Assembly: GCA_001692895.1 (NCBI GenBank)
Contig: KV748178.1
Span: forward strand, 4,687,917-4,751,916
Origin: Cenococcum geophilum 1.58
Taxonomy: Eukaryota > Ascomycota > Dothideomycetes > Gloniales > Gloniaceae
Length of the DNA: 64,000 nt
Direction: 5' to 3'
In this document: piece after piece, positions 24,300-33,899 of the stretch
How positions within the stretch are numbered: position 1 is the stretch's first letter
Layout: each line of letters starts with the position of its first letter
Translations under genes and position numbers: made by a program
The notes under the pieces: generated by a model
Seen by the model: the letters and a program-made list of their open reading frames with translations, nothing else
Database searches by the model: none
What the model was told of the DNA's origin: nothing

Positions 24300-26230
24300 T
24301 AGTCAAACATCCTACACCTACTATAGAGCCTACTGCGGATTAATGGCTTCAAGCGTCCGTCTCCAATAACCGTCTCCAAGAGTCGGGCGATTCTGATAGT
24401 AGTCCTCCCTAGCTTCAGCTGTCTTATTCATAGGCTGTGACCTAATCTGTATGTAATCTCCTGGTTATATATTGTTTTCCTGCGGCTTAGTGGCCGTCCT
24501 GCTATCTCTAAAGGTTATACAATTTTGGTAGTAGTCCCCCCAGTTCGTACTTTTCTCGTTACTAATCTTTAGCCCTGCTCCGTCACAGAAGGCCCGTTGC
24601 TGCGTCTGTTCTTTCCTTGGTCTATCTAGGTCTATTCCTTAATACGTACGGAGCCAGTTCCTAATATTCTTTAACCGTTCTTCATTGCCGAGCCACGGTA
24701 GTTCAGGTCCAGGTCGCTCGCGTGTCCTAGCTACTAGTCTTCCTCAATCAGACAGATGTACAAGTCCTTACTAAATAAGATCCTTAAGCCCTTGGCATTC
24801 GTACTTGGTGAAACGGTAACTTCCTCCGCATCCAAAACAGGTCCGTCAGCCTTGTCCTTGCGTGCCTCGCTGACCCCGTGCGTCCCATTGCGGCCGTCCA
24901 AAGGCAGTAAAATCTTGCGGATATCGAGAGCTTCGCGGAGATTAAGAGTCCTGCGGAGGTTGGAAGTCCTGCGGATATCGAAAGTCTTGCGGAGGTCGGG
25001 TGCTGTTCTACCAGTCTTCGTATCCTAGTGCTAGGCCATATCCTTGTGCTGGGCCTTAAGCTACGGCTTAATTCGAAAGCGTCATAAGCTTCTTTAGGTC
25101 CATCTATATTCAATTAAGGAGCGGCATCAACCATGCAGCTGCCGCAAGCTCCGTCTTGGTCAGCTTTAGACTCCTCAGCTAGCTTCCCATTTCGCCCATT
25201 TCCTAATCCATGGCGGGTGACTACTGCTGCGGTAGGGCTCCTCCGTATACGCCTGGCCTAGCTAGGTTAAGAAGTCTTCCTTCTCTTCTGCGACTAATCT
25301 CGTTCTTTTACTGCCGTAGCTCTTGTATAAGCTGGACATTCAGGGCGTCTTCTTCCGGAAGGACATCCATTCGCTTAGCGCCCTCTACAGCCACTATCCT
25401 TAACTCTACGGCCTCCTTCAGTCTTTTAAAAATAAGGGTTCTAGGCTCGTCTGCTACGGCTCCTATCTTTTCCATTACGTGCCTGCGGTATTTAGTAGGA
25501 AGTCCTTATATAAACCATCGCCCCTTCTCTTGCTCAGTAAGGTTTCCTGCGGCTACCGCTTTGGCTGAGATGGTAGTAAAGTCCTGCACGTAGTGACGTA
25601 AGTCGCCTAGCTATTCCGCAGATTTTCGAACGAAAGCTTCCACGAAGTCTCTTGTCTCCATACGTCGGTAGTAGTCCTCGGCTCGATATTCAGCTCGGAG
25701 TTTAGTCACTAGTCAGCTCCAGTCATCCTATTCGAATTCCAGTATCATCTAAATAGCTTCCGCGTACGCGTCCTCGCAATAGTCAGGGAAACACGCGAGC
25801 CTGCGGTCTTCACCTACGTAGTACCTTCGACATATGCCCTCGTAGTCCTTAATAAACCTAGAGATGTTCTTTCCGTTAAACCGTAGAACCCCTTGCCTAA
25901 AAGGATCTAGCATTGCTACCATTGGAACGAATACATGGCGTACTTCCCTTGCTGCCTAAACGGGTAAATGCTGCGGCTAATCTACTTGCATTGCTGCTTA
26001 AGGTAAGGGTGTCCTAAATAGCTGTCTATCGGAGGGCACCTGCTTCTTAACACCTAAGGGGGGGTCTCCCTGAGAAAGCACAGAGTCTTCATCATCTACA
26101 GCCACTGGGTCTCGATGCGTCCGTCTATTTTGGCCTGCCGTTATTCCGTGCGGTAGGGTACTGCTGAGCCTTAGGCCTCTGCCTACATCTGCCTCTTCAT
26201 AGAACGCCTCTGCAGCCGCCGCTAACACGA
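24300..26230 (-). pseudogene. Gag-like region of the Gag-only element
   Basis: This is a fossil retrotransposon Gag. The central helical part at about 25800-25450 resembles the retrotransposon Gag domain. A charged segment near 26228-25998 with RRTHRDPVAVDDEDS lies toward the N-terminal side, and further sequence near 24600-24330 toward the C-terminal side. It is broken by a modest number of changes, far fewer than the neighbouring elements. No zinc knuckle was recognised. Confidence 0.6.
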
Positions 26231-26823
26231 TCCGGATGACTCAAAAGAAGATAAAGCTAAGCCAGAATAGGAAGCTTTCAAGGACAGATCCGATCTCATG
26301 TGCTTGCGACCTTGCTCAGTATTATGTCCTTTGTTCTTAAAGGGCAGTGCTAACTTCCTCTGCCGCCAGTTTCCATCTAATTAACTGGCTCTTAGCTACC
26401 TGCCATCATCTCTACATCTTTAATAAAGCTCTAGCCATGCTCGTGCGCGCGCGGGTGGTGAGATATCGGGTAACTCCGACTGCCGGTCAACGTCGTCTAA
26501 TTAGCTCGCTGGTTCGCTTAACGTCCTTTACGTAACTTTCCAAGACCTTTGCCACCCCTTTTTGCCTTTCTTTGGCCTATGCGTTAAGTCTAGCTGTCCT
26601 ATCCTATCTTTTCCGGGACTACCTAGTTCCCCTTGCTGTCCGATACTGTAATTCTCTACTTCTGCTGTCTCGTCTGTCTAGCTAGCGGTTCTTCTACAGC
26701 TGGCTGTTCTTCTATAGCTATAGTATATTCCTGCGTATCTCCTATATATATAGTTATATATAAAATGCCAGACTTCTAATCCAAAGAGCTTGCCGTCGTC
26801 CCCACGTGGAATGCCATAAAATA

Positions 26824-27066
26824 TGTGGGAGGGTACGACCACTCTCAGATAGGAAAGTCACAGTGCTGTCTGTCTGTCGGTCGGTCGGTCAGTCGGTCGG
26901 TCGGTCGGTCGTCAGTCGTAATCAATCAGTAGGAAAGCAGTCAGTAAGAAAGAAAGGAAAGAATGTATTCTCCGGTAGGTCGTTATGGTGAGGAGAGAAG
27001 CCGAAGGCTCAATATATACAGGAAAATGCCAAGGCACTAAGTAGTGGCCCATTTTACCCCACCACA
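26824..27066 (-). repeat. Gag-only element, right LTR (5' LTR)
   Basis: 243 bp partner of 20912-21154. The GGTC run has the same total length with one shifted AGTC unit. Confidence 0.88.
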
Positions 27067-30000
27067 TTAGTACCCGCAAATAAAGTCGTAACGTTTAGAT
27101 TAGCGCGATAAAGGTTTAAACTTAAAGATAAGAATAAGCCGAGAGTTAACCTAAAGCACCTAGCGCACTATATGCTATTATAGATCGCATATATAGATAA
27201 CATGTGTAAGATACACAAAAATCCAAAAAAGAAGAACCGGAAATACCCTATAAGGATATATTAGGCGCTAGATAAGTAATAATATAGGAATGCTAAGTAT
27301 ATACACGGCTGGCATCTAGTAGAAGTTTAAAAGTTAAGAGATTTAATACTTTAACCAGAAAAATTCCTTACGGAAGAATGCTTAAATGGATAACAGTAGT
27401 GGGAATATCTAGAGAATATATATCTATGGCATATTAAGAATAAAAAGCAAACTAGGTATTAGCTAAAAGATAAGTTAAGTACACTAAGATCTAATAGCTA
27501 ATAATTAGGAAAAGTAGAGGCCTACAGGACTAGAGGGAGCTAGTAGTAAAGCCTTAAACCCTTAAAGGAATTTAAGAATAACACCTAAATTTGCAAGTTA
27601 AATGGTAAGATTAATAGTTTAAAGCATTAGTAGATAGTGGAGCAATAAGAAACCATATCCTACTAGCAGTAGTTAAAAGGATAGGGCTACCGCATAGATA
27701 AAAGGAGCACCCTTATTTATTAGTTACAATTTTAGGAGATCTAATAGCTTATAAAGAAGGTATTATTAATCTTAAAACAGGACCTATTTAGATAACCATT
27801 AAAGAAAAATAAATTAAGATGTCTTTTAATATATTACTATTAGGAAATAATAAGGTAGTATTAAGAATGCCTTAGTTACAGGAATATAATCTAAGGATTA
27901 ATTGGGTTATAGGTTAGGTTAATATTAAAAATACTTAACACTATAAGACGCGATAATAAGCCAAGATAGTATAGTACTAAGTAGGGGCGACCTATAAAGA
28001 AACAGAAAAAGGATTAAGCTACGTACTAAAGAGATACTATAAGTACGGTAAGAAACTATAGTCACCAGAAAGTAAAAAGCTATTAAAATACGCAGTATGG
28101 GACTATAAGATAGAATTAGAACTAGGAATAAGTCTAAGGTTCTTTCCAATCTATAAGCTTACTAAGGAAGAAGAGAGAGCACTAAAAGAGTTTATCTAAG
28201 AGAACTTATAAAAGGGATACATCAGACTATTATAGTCATTAGTAGGTTATCCAGTACTATTCGTACTAAAGAAAAACGGGAAACTTAGGCTATGTATTAA
28301 CTATAAATAGTTAAATAGCATTACTAGAAAGGATAGGTATCCTTTACCCTTAATTAGCGAAATCTAAAATAGAATTAGTAATACGCAAATCTTCATAAAG
28401 ATAGATCTAAGGTGGGTATACCATTAAATTAGGATTAAGAAAGGCAACGAATAGAAAGCAGCCTTTAGGTTAAAGGAAGGATTATATAAACCATTAGTTA
28501 TATAATTCGGGCTTATAAATATACTAGTAATATTCCAAAAACGTATTAATAATGTATTAAAAGAATACTTAGATAAATTTGTTATAGTATACCTTAATAA
28601 CATTATCATCTACTTAATAAGTAAGGAAGAGCACGGAGAACACGTTAAATAGGTCTTAAGGAGACTATATAAAGAATAAATGCTAGTAGCAATTAAGAAA
28701 TACAAGTTCTTTACTAGAAAGACAGATTTTATTAGATTTATTATTAAACTAGGCCAACTTAGTATAGATCTAAAAAAGATCGAGGCTATAGTGAATTAGT
28801 AAGAACTAAAGAACGTTACGCAGCTAAGGTTATTTCTAGGGATTTGTAATTACTATAGAAGGTTTATAGCTTAATGGTTAAAGGATATTAAGCTATTTAT
28901 AAGGTTAATAAAGAAAGAAGAACCTTAGGTATAAGGAGAAGAATAGAGGAAATTATTTAAGGAGGTTAAGGAATTATTTACTTAGGACCTAATTTTTAAA
29001 ATCTACTAACTAAAGCTAAAGATAGTAGTTAAAACAAATATATTAGACTTTGTACTAGGGGTATACTTTCTATAGAAATATAAAGATAGATAGCACCTAG
29101 TAGCATACTATAGTTAAAAGATAACACTACTAGAACTAAACTATAATATCTATAATAAGGAGTTGTTAGGTATAGTTACAGCACTTTAAAAATAAAGAGT
29201 ATTCTTATAAGGCACAGAGAAACTATTTATAGTTAAGATAGATTATAAAAACCTAACGGGGTTCCTAATAATAAAAGAACTTAATTAGAGATAAGTTAGA
29301 TAGGCAGAAATACTTATAAAATACCATTTTAAGATTTAGTATACTAAGGGTACAGATAATACATAAGTAGATACTCTAAGTAAAAAAGCTAAACTATAAA
29401 ATAATAAAAAGCCATTAGGGGCTTTACTGTGAAAAGACATAGACGGATTAATCAGATATAATTATCCAAAAATCACAGTAATAAGAGAAATTAGTTAGAC
29501 CTATAAGGTACTAAAAAGTGTATAGTTATAAAAGATTTAAAACGTATAGGCAGAGGACCTAAACTTAGAGCAGTATAAAAACAGAGAAGTAACGTATATG
29601 CTAAGAAATATTGTAAAAGAATTTATTAAGTCATTCCATAAGGAACTAACTTAAGGATATAACAGAGCTATAAGCTTAGTATTAAGACTCCAGAAGGAGT
29701 ATATTATTAATAGAATCTAAAAACTAGTAAGATAAGTCACTAAGGAATATCTAGATTGCTAAAAAAATAAACTAATAAGGCATAAGCCATACGGAGGGCT
29801 ATAACCTATTAAAATACCAGAGAGACTATAGGAGGTTATATTATAGAACTTTATTATAAAGTTACTAAAGTTAAAGGACCTTATTACCAGACAAGACCAT
29901 AACGCGATCTTAGTAATAGTAGATAAGCTAATAAAGTAGGGATACTTTATAGCATACACAGAAGAAATCTTAGCGGAAGATGTTACTAGAATCTATGTTA

Positions 30001-30740
30001 AAGAAGTATTTATAAGATATAGAGCACTAAATAAAATTATATTAGATAGAGATCTAAGATTTATAGCAGCATTCTAGGAGGTATTCTTAGCAGAGTAAGG
30101 AGTTCAAGCAGTAACTTCTACCGTATATTATCCGCAGACAGACGGTTAAACAGAAAGACTAAATTAGACACTAGAGCAGTATTTAAAATACTATATTAAT
30201 TATACACAGAATAATTAGGTATTGCTATTACTAGTTACACAGTTCGCATATAACACAACACTATAGGAAGGGATAGATATATTACCTTTTAAGGCGAATT
30301 ATGGATATAAGCTAAAAACATTATTATTACTACATTAAGTAAAGAAAACGAGTAGTATAGCTAAGTAAAGAATAAAGATCTTAATAAATCTTTATATAAA
30401 CCTTACGGAAACAGCAAAGATAGTATAGTAAAGAATAAAAAGGTACTATAATGTTAAGAGATCTAAGAGACTAGATTTAAAGAAGGGAGATAAAGTATAG
30501 CTATAACATAAAAATTTTAAGAGTCAACAACTAAGCAAGAAGTTAGACTACGTTAGACTACGTTAGACTAGGACCTTTTAAAATTATAAAAAGAATTTCA
30601 CCGGTTACGTTTAAGTTAAACCTACTAGCCAAAATAAAAATCTACCCTATACAGTACATCGCGATGCTAGAGCTAGTATATAGGAATATTAAGCCGCTAG
30701 TTTATAAAGCAGACACGTATAAAGGATAAGAGGAAGACAA

Positions 30741-30890
30741 ATAGCAAGTTTTAAAGATCGTTAGTTATAAGAATATAGACGATAAAACATAATATAAAGT
30801 AAAGTGGATAGGCTACAATAAGACTACCTAGGAGCTACTAGAAAATTTAAAGAATGCTATAGGAAAGGTACAGAAGTATTAAAAGAGAAA
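30741..30890 (+). other. Chromodomain segment of family B copy 1
   Basis: The frame reads QVLKIVSYKNIDDKT, then YKVKWIGYNKTT and ELLENL. This is the chromodomain core found at the integrase C-terminus of chromoviruses, where it binds methylated histone H3 and steers insertion to heterochromatin. It is part of a fossil element. Confidence 0.8.
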
Positions 30891-30894
30891 AGGT

Positions 30895-31637
30895 TAGGCA
30901 GTATTAATAAAGAAGGATCGCCAAAGAACGAGCCACCTAAGGGGGATATAGGAAGAGTACCTGCCGAGGTATTTAGAGTTATTTCCTTCTCTATTAGAAG
31001 AAAATCCGTTCTTTTATTACCAAGTTCCTATAAACCTTACTCTATAAGTTTCCACTCCTTAGAACGAACCTTCTTATAACCCTTCTTAAGACGGATTAAC
31101 CAAGCGGACGCAGCAAGACGAGAGTTAAGAGCACGTTATTAAGTATTAGTAGCCTCTTTCTTAGCGTTATAAGAACAATAAAGTTCCGCTAGCGCTACTA
31201 AGAGCTTATTATTAAGTTTCGCAGCAGCAAATTAAACCTAAGACCCTAGTAGCAATCAATAAGGGCACTTAAAGACTATTAAGAGTAATAGGACGCGTAT
31301 ACTTAGCGTCAGAGACTAAGCGAACATCGTAAGACAATTAAATATTCGCTTTAGTACACTCTAAGTAAGAGGATAGTTATTAAGACAAGGGACTCGCCAG
31401 CGCAATATAAACTAACCCCTCTTTCGCATAACAAGAATACGGAGATAGCATTATCTCACTAAGAGACAATATTGCAGCAATGGTACAAGACCGACGAGCT
31501 ATAGACGAAGAAGGAGAAGCTTTAGGTATAATAAGTAACAATATTAACTAAATTAACTAGACGGATATTATACCTCTAGTAAACGACTTAGAGATATTAG
31601 GAATCTTTAAGGACAAAAATAAAGAGGAGGGAGATAG
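30895..31637 (+). other. Post-chromodomain region of family B, conserved in all three copies
   Basis: About 740 bp between the chromodomain and the 3' LTR. The reading frame keeps coding character (charged; ISLRDNIAAMVQDRRA near 31440-31500, VNDLEILGIFKDKN near 31580) up to and apparently into the LTR. The same stretch is present, inverted, next to the left LTRs of the other two B copies (38163-38880 and 51621-52290). The function is unknown. Confidence 0.5.
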
Positions 31638-32057
31638 TATTACAGACGCTTTAAGTATAATATTACGACTACTTAGAAAGGAGTCGGAAGAAGCTAGTTA
31701 GTTAATAAGAGCACGGTCTAGGATGGAGCCTATAGAACTATATAACGAGGAATAGTAAGCAGAGTTGCGTAATATAATTTATATAATCTATATAATTTAT
31801 AAGATCTATTATAGAGCAAATAGAGCAGACAGAGCAGATAGAGTAACGACTTTCTTAGGAGTACGGTTATGTATTTAAGGACCCTTAGTCCCTACCTAGA
31901 TAGTTCCTTCCTTGTAGTGATTCTTAGAATACAATTAAAGTTAATCTATTCGGCAACCACTCCACCAGTTATTATTACGTTGTTGACTTTCTGTATCACC
32001 TATATACCTAGCCTATTGACGAACCTACCGTAGTTTCTGCTACAAGGTTCCGTTACA
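31638..32057 (+). repeat. Family B copy 1, 3' LTR
   Basis: 420 bp partner of 17903-18322, followed by the AAAAT duplication. Confidence 0.9.
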
Positions 32058-32704
32058 AAAATAGTTATAGTTAACGCAGAGTTTTCCTTATACTTAAATC
32101 CTCCAATTCTTAAAGGTAGGGTCTATTCCATTAGATAGAGGTTAGGGGTTAAGGAGCTTAATAGACTTTAATTACTTTATTATTGTATTTATACTCCCTA
32201 GTGTATTATATTTAGTAGAGTAAATAGGTTAGCTAGGGCTTTAGAAAAGGGAAACTAGGCTATTTTATAGGGCTGTAAGGCTTTCTAGGATCTCTTATAG
32301 GGTCTCTTATATCTTACTTTAAGACAATTAGCCTTTTAGCTAGCCGCAAGGGCGTAAATCTGCTCGCGTACGTCTATAACGTTATTATTATTTTTAATTT
32401 CTAATTCTAATTAGATCTTAGGTTCCTCTTAGGTAAAAACAGCTCTCTTAAATAAGCTTACTTTAGGTACCATTGTTAACTTCTTAGGGTTTATTAGTAT
32501 TATACGCTTTAGTTTTAATTCTGGGGGTATAGGTCTAGTCCTACCTAGCTTATAAGGTAGGATATTATCTAGGCCTTCCCAGGCAGTATAGAGTTGTTTT
32601 AGTGTCTAAGTATAGTACGTTAACGCGTCGTTACAGACCAAGTTTCTTTTAGGGTGGGATATTATTAAGGCCTTCCCAGGCAGGGTAGGGTAAGCTTAGT
32701 ATAA

Positions 32705-32917
32705 TATTACGGCTCGTATAAATGCCTCTAAACCAAAGCTTGTAGAATGCTATATTACAAAAATACTAAGCTAAGGAGAAGGGAAAAAAGGGGTTGCTAG
32801 GACCGATGTAAACAAAAATATAGGGTAAGCCGCTAAGGCGCTAGCTCTAGGCGAGCCAATCGCGGGTCGGCAGAATATAGTAGAATTTGGCAGGTAACGT
32901 GCGATAGCGCCGTTATA
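32705..32917 (-). repeat. Family A LTR (5' LTR)
   Basis: 213 bp partner of 12601-12813, followed by the TATAG duplication at 32918-32922. Confidence 0.85.
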
Positions 32918-32922
32918 TATAG

Positions 32923-33160
32923 GTTAATAATAAATCTAGGTTTTAGATTGGCTAATTGCTATAGAAAATTTTCTAAGTATGCTTTAGAAGTACAATACTT
33001 TACCGCTGCCTTATTAAAGGAAATTTATATATTAGATTTAAGCTAGAACTAGCCCTGCCCTTTATAGCGAGTATTTACCGCATTTATATGCTTAATTAGT
33101 AATAAGTTAGCAAATCTAACTAAGCTAAAGCGAGTAGAACCACGCTCCCCTATTATATAT
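32923..33160 (-). pseudogene. Degraded minus-strand frame of unknown family
   Basis: The minus strand gives about 75 nearly open codons (FANLLLIKHINAVNTRYK, then KYCTSKAYLENFL and LANLKPRFIIN). It ends at the family A insertion and may continue at 12595-12180. I do not recognise it. Confidence 0.3.
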
Positions 33161-33170
33161 TTAAGTCTCA

Positions 33171-33235
33171 TTAAAAGGATCTATTAGAAGAGATATTAAG
33201 AAAAAGGGTATATAAGAGAAAGGTAAATTACACCA
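33171..33235 (+). repeat. 65-bp repeat shared with 63591-63655
   Basis: GGATCTATTAGAAGAGATAT and the following bases match 63600 onward in direct orientation with mostly C/T and G/A differences. Both copies translate to DLLEEILR(K/R)RVYKRKV, so this may be the end of a shared gene family. Confidence 0.6.
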
Positions 33236-33405
33236 GTTTAATAGACCGATTATAAACGAGACATATATTTGAATTTCTTAAATTAACCTAAACGGAGAAA
33301 GGAAAAGAAGTATTATATAATGACTTCCTACCTAAGCTAATCTCCTAAGCTATGCATATTTACTTATATATAACACTAGCACTTTAAGCAACAAAGTATA
33401 TAAGG
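33236..33405 (-). pseudogene. C-terminal fragment of a second BTB-family gene
   Basis: The minus strand matches 1983-2128 of the BTB remnant: the Cys-rich tail (RYTL-type C..C segment) and the following conserved stretch that includes F-FLRLG and LRNSN-type sequence. Only this C-terminal piece is present. Upstream coding is lost where the 17-bp minisatellite begins near 33425. Confidence 0.6.
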
Positions 33406-33424
33406 GCGATTAGGGTATAAAAAG

Positions 33425-33899
33425 AGCGAGCTAGGTAGTTAGGCGTAGCGTCCTCTAAAACATATAACCAGGATCTTAATAGATTTAGTAGCTATAGCTT
33501 CGGTCCTGTAAGCTAGGAGCTTATAGGAGCTAGGGGATCCTACAAGCTAGGTAATCGTGTAAGCAAAGTAGTCTAACCTAGCGCCTTTAATTAATGCCTA
33601 GCGTGTAAATAGGGTATTAGTAGGTTTAATAACTTCGCGGCTTTAATTCTACGAGTTAGGCAATTGTGCGAGCTAGATACTTGTAGAAGCTGGCCAATCC
33701 TACGAGCTAGGTGATTATGCGAGCTAGGTGATCCTATAAGCTAGGTAATCGTACGAGCCTAGTACTCGTGGGAGCTAGGCAATCCTACGAGCGGGGCGAT
33801 TGTGCGAGCTAGGCGATCGTGCAAGCGGGGTAATTGTGCGAGCAGGGTAATCGCGCAAGCAGGGTAATCTGACCTAGCGTCCTCTATTAACGCCTAGTA
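33425..33899 (+). repeat. 17-bp minisatellite in higher-order blocks
   Basis: Exact 17-bp periodicity: 13 units at 33650-33870 of the type TGCGAGCTAGGCGATCG, and 4 units at 33507-33574. Each block is followed by a related 29-bp segment ((A/G)ACCTAGCG..., at 33575-33603 and 33871-33899). A shorter third block lies at about 33425-33455 (one unit plus GCGTAGCGTCCTCTAAAAC). The array abuts the LINE and may have been its landing site or 5' region. Confidence 0.8.

Larger units (their letters stand above)
20912..27066 (-). mobile_element. Gag-only LTR element (LARD-like), lightly mutated, inserted in family B copy 1
   Basis: LTRs lie at 20912-21154 and 26824-27066 (243 bp each, start TGTGGGAGGG, end CCACCACA) with TTAG duplicated at 20908-20911 and 27067-27070. 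A polypurine tract on the minus strand next to the left LTR (21155-21167) gives the orientation. At about 26230-24300 the minus strand encodes a Gag-like region: a YVQDFTTISAKAVAAGNLT helix region near 25600-25500, and further charged sequence with NWGDYYQN and EDYYQNRPTLGDGYW. I found no protease, reverse transcriptase or integrase. About 3 kb (21170-24130) is repeat-rich and noncoding. GC is well above the surroundings and RIP marks are sparse. It is the innermost and youngest piece of this nest and probably depended on enzymes made elsewhere. Confidence 0.82.
17903..32057 (+). mobile_element. Family B copy 1: Ty3/Gypsy chromovirus, broken, inserted in family A
   Basis: LTRs lie at 17903-18322 and 31638-32057 (420 bp each), with the perfect 5-bp duplication AAAAT at 17898-17902 and 32058-32062. 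Plus-strand parts: gag from about 18361, a CCHC knuckle near 19369-19412, an aspartic protease near 27624-27900, reverse transcriptase at about 28190-28900 with the YxDD-type box at 28590-28613, RNase H at about 28960-29400, integrase at about 29600-30330, and a chromodomain at about 30741-30890 (VKWIGY at 30799-30816). A purine tract (about 31619-31637) precedes the 3' LTR. The element is split by a Gag-only element at 20912-27066. Set apart from that it is about 8.0 kb, and it looks complete in layout but is broken by dozens of RIP-type changes. Confidence 0.92.
12601..32917 (-). mobile_element. Family A: Ty3/Gypsy chromovirus, broken, hosting nested insertions
   Basis: LTRs lie at 12601-12813 and 32705-32917 (213 bp each) and are flanked by the 5-bp duplication TATAG (12596-12600 and 32918-32922). 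A polypurine tract on the minus strand directly beside the left LTR (12814-12835) fixes the orientation. Minus-strand parts: a Gag zinc knuckle near 17240-17280, an aspartic protease near 17000, reverse transcriptase at about 15300-16000 with its YxDD-type box at 15567-15590, integrase at about 13600-14500, and a chromodomain at about 13260-13390. The internal sequence is interrupted by a family B element between 17902 and 32058; the part at 32063-32704 is the 5' end of A. It is an old fossil, broken by very many RIP-type changes. Without insertions it would be about 6.1 kb. Confidence 0.88.

Noticed and set aside
26806-26991. 61-codon plus-strand frame with an SVGQSVGRSV repeat
   Set aside because: It is a translation of the LTR tetranucleotide run, not a gene.
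15000-31000. A single giant element (for example a Starship) spanning the nests
   Set aside because: Every large block is explained by ordinary nested retroelements with their own target duplications. No cargo genes or giant-element boundaries are visible.
33425-33899. CRISPR-like array
   Set aside because: The repeat has a strict 17-bp period with no spacers and lies in a fungal repeat context.
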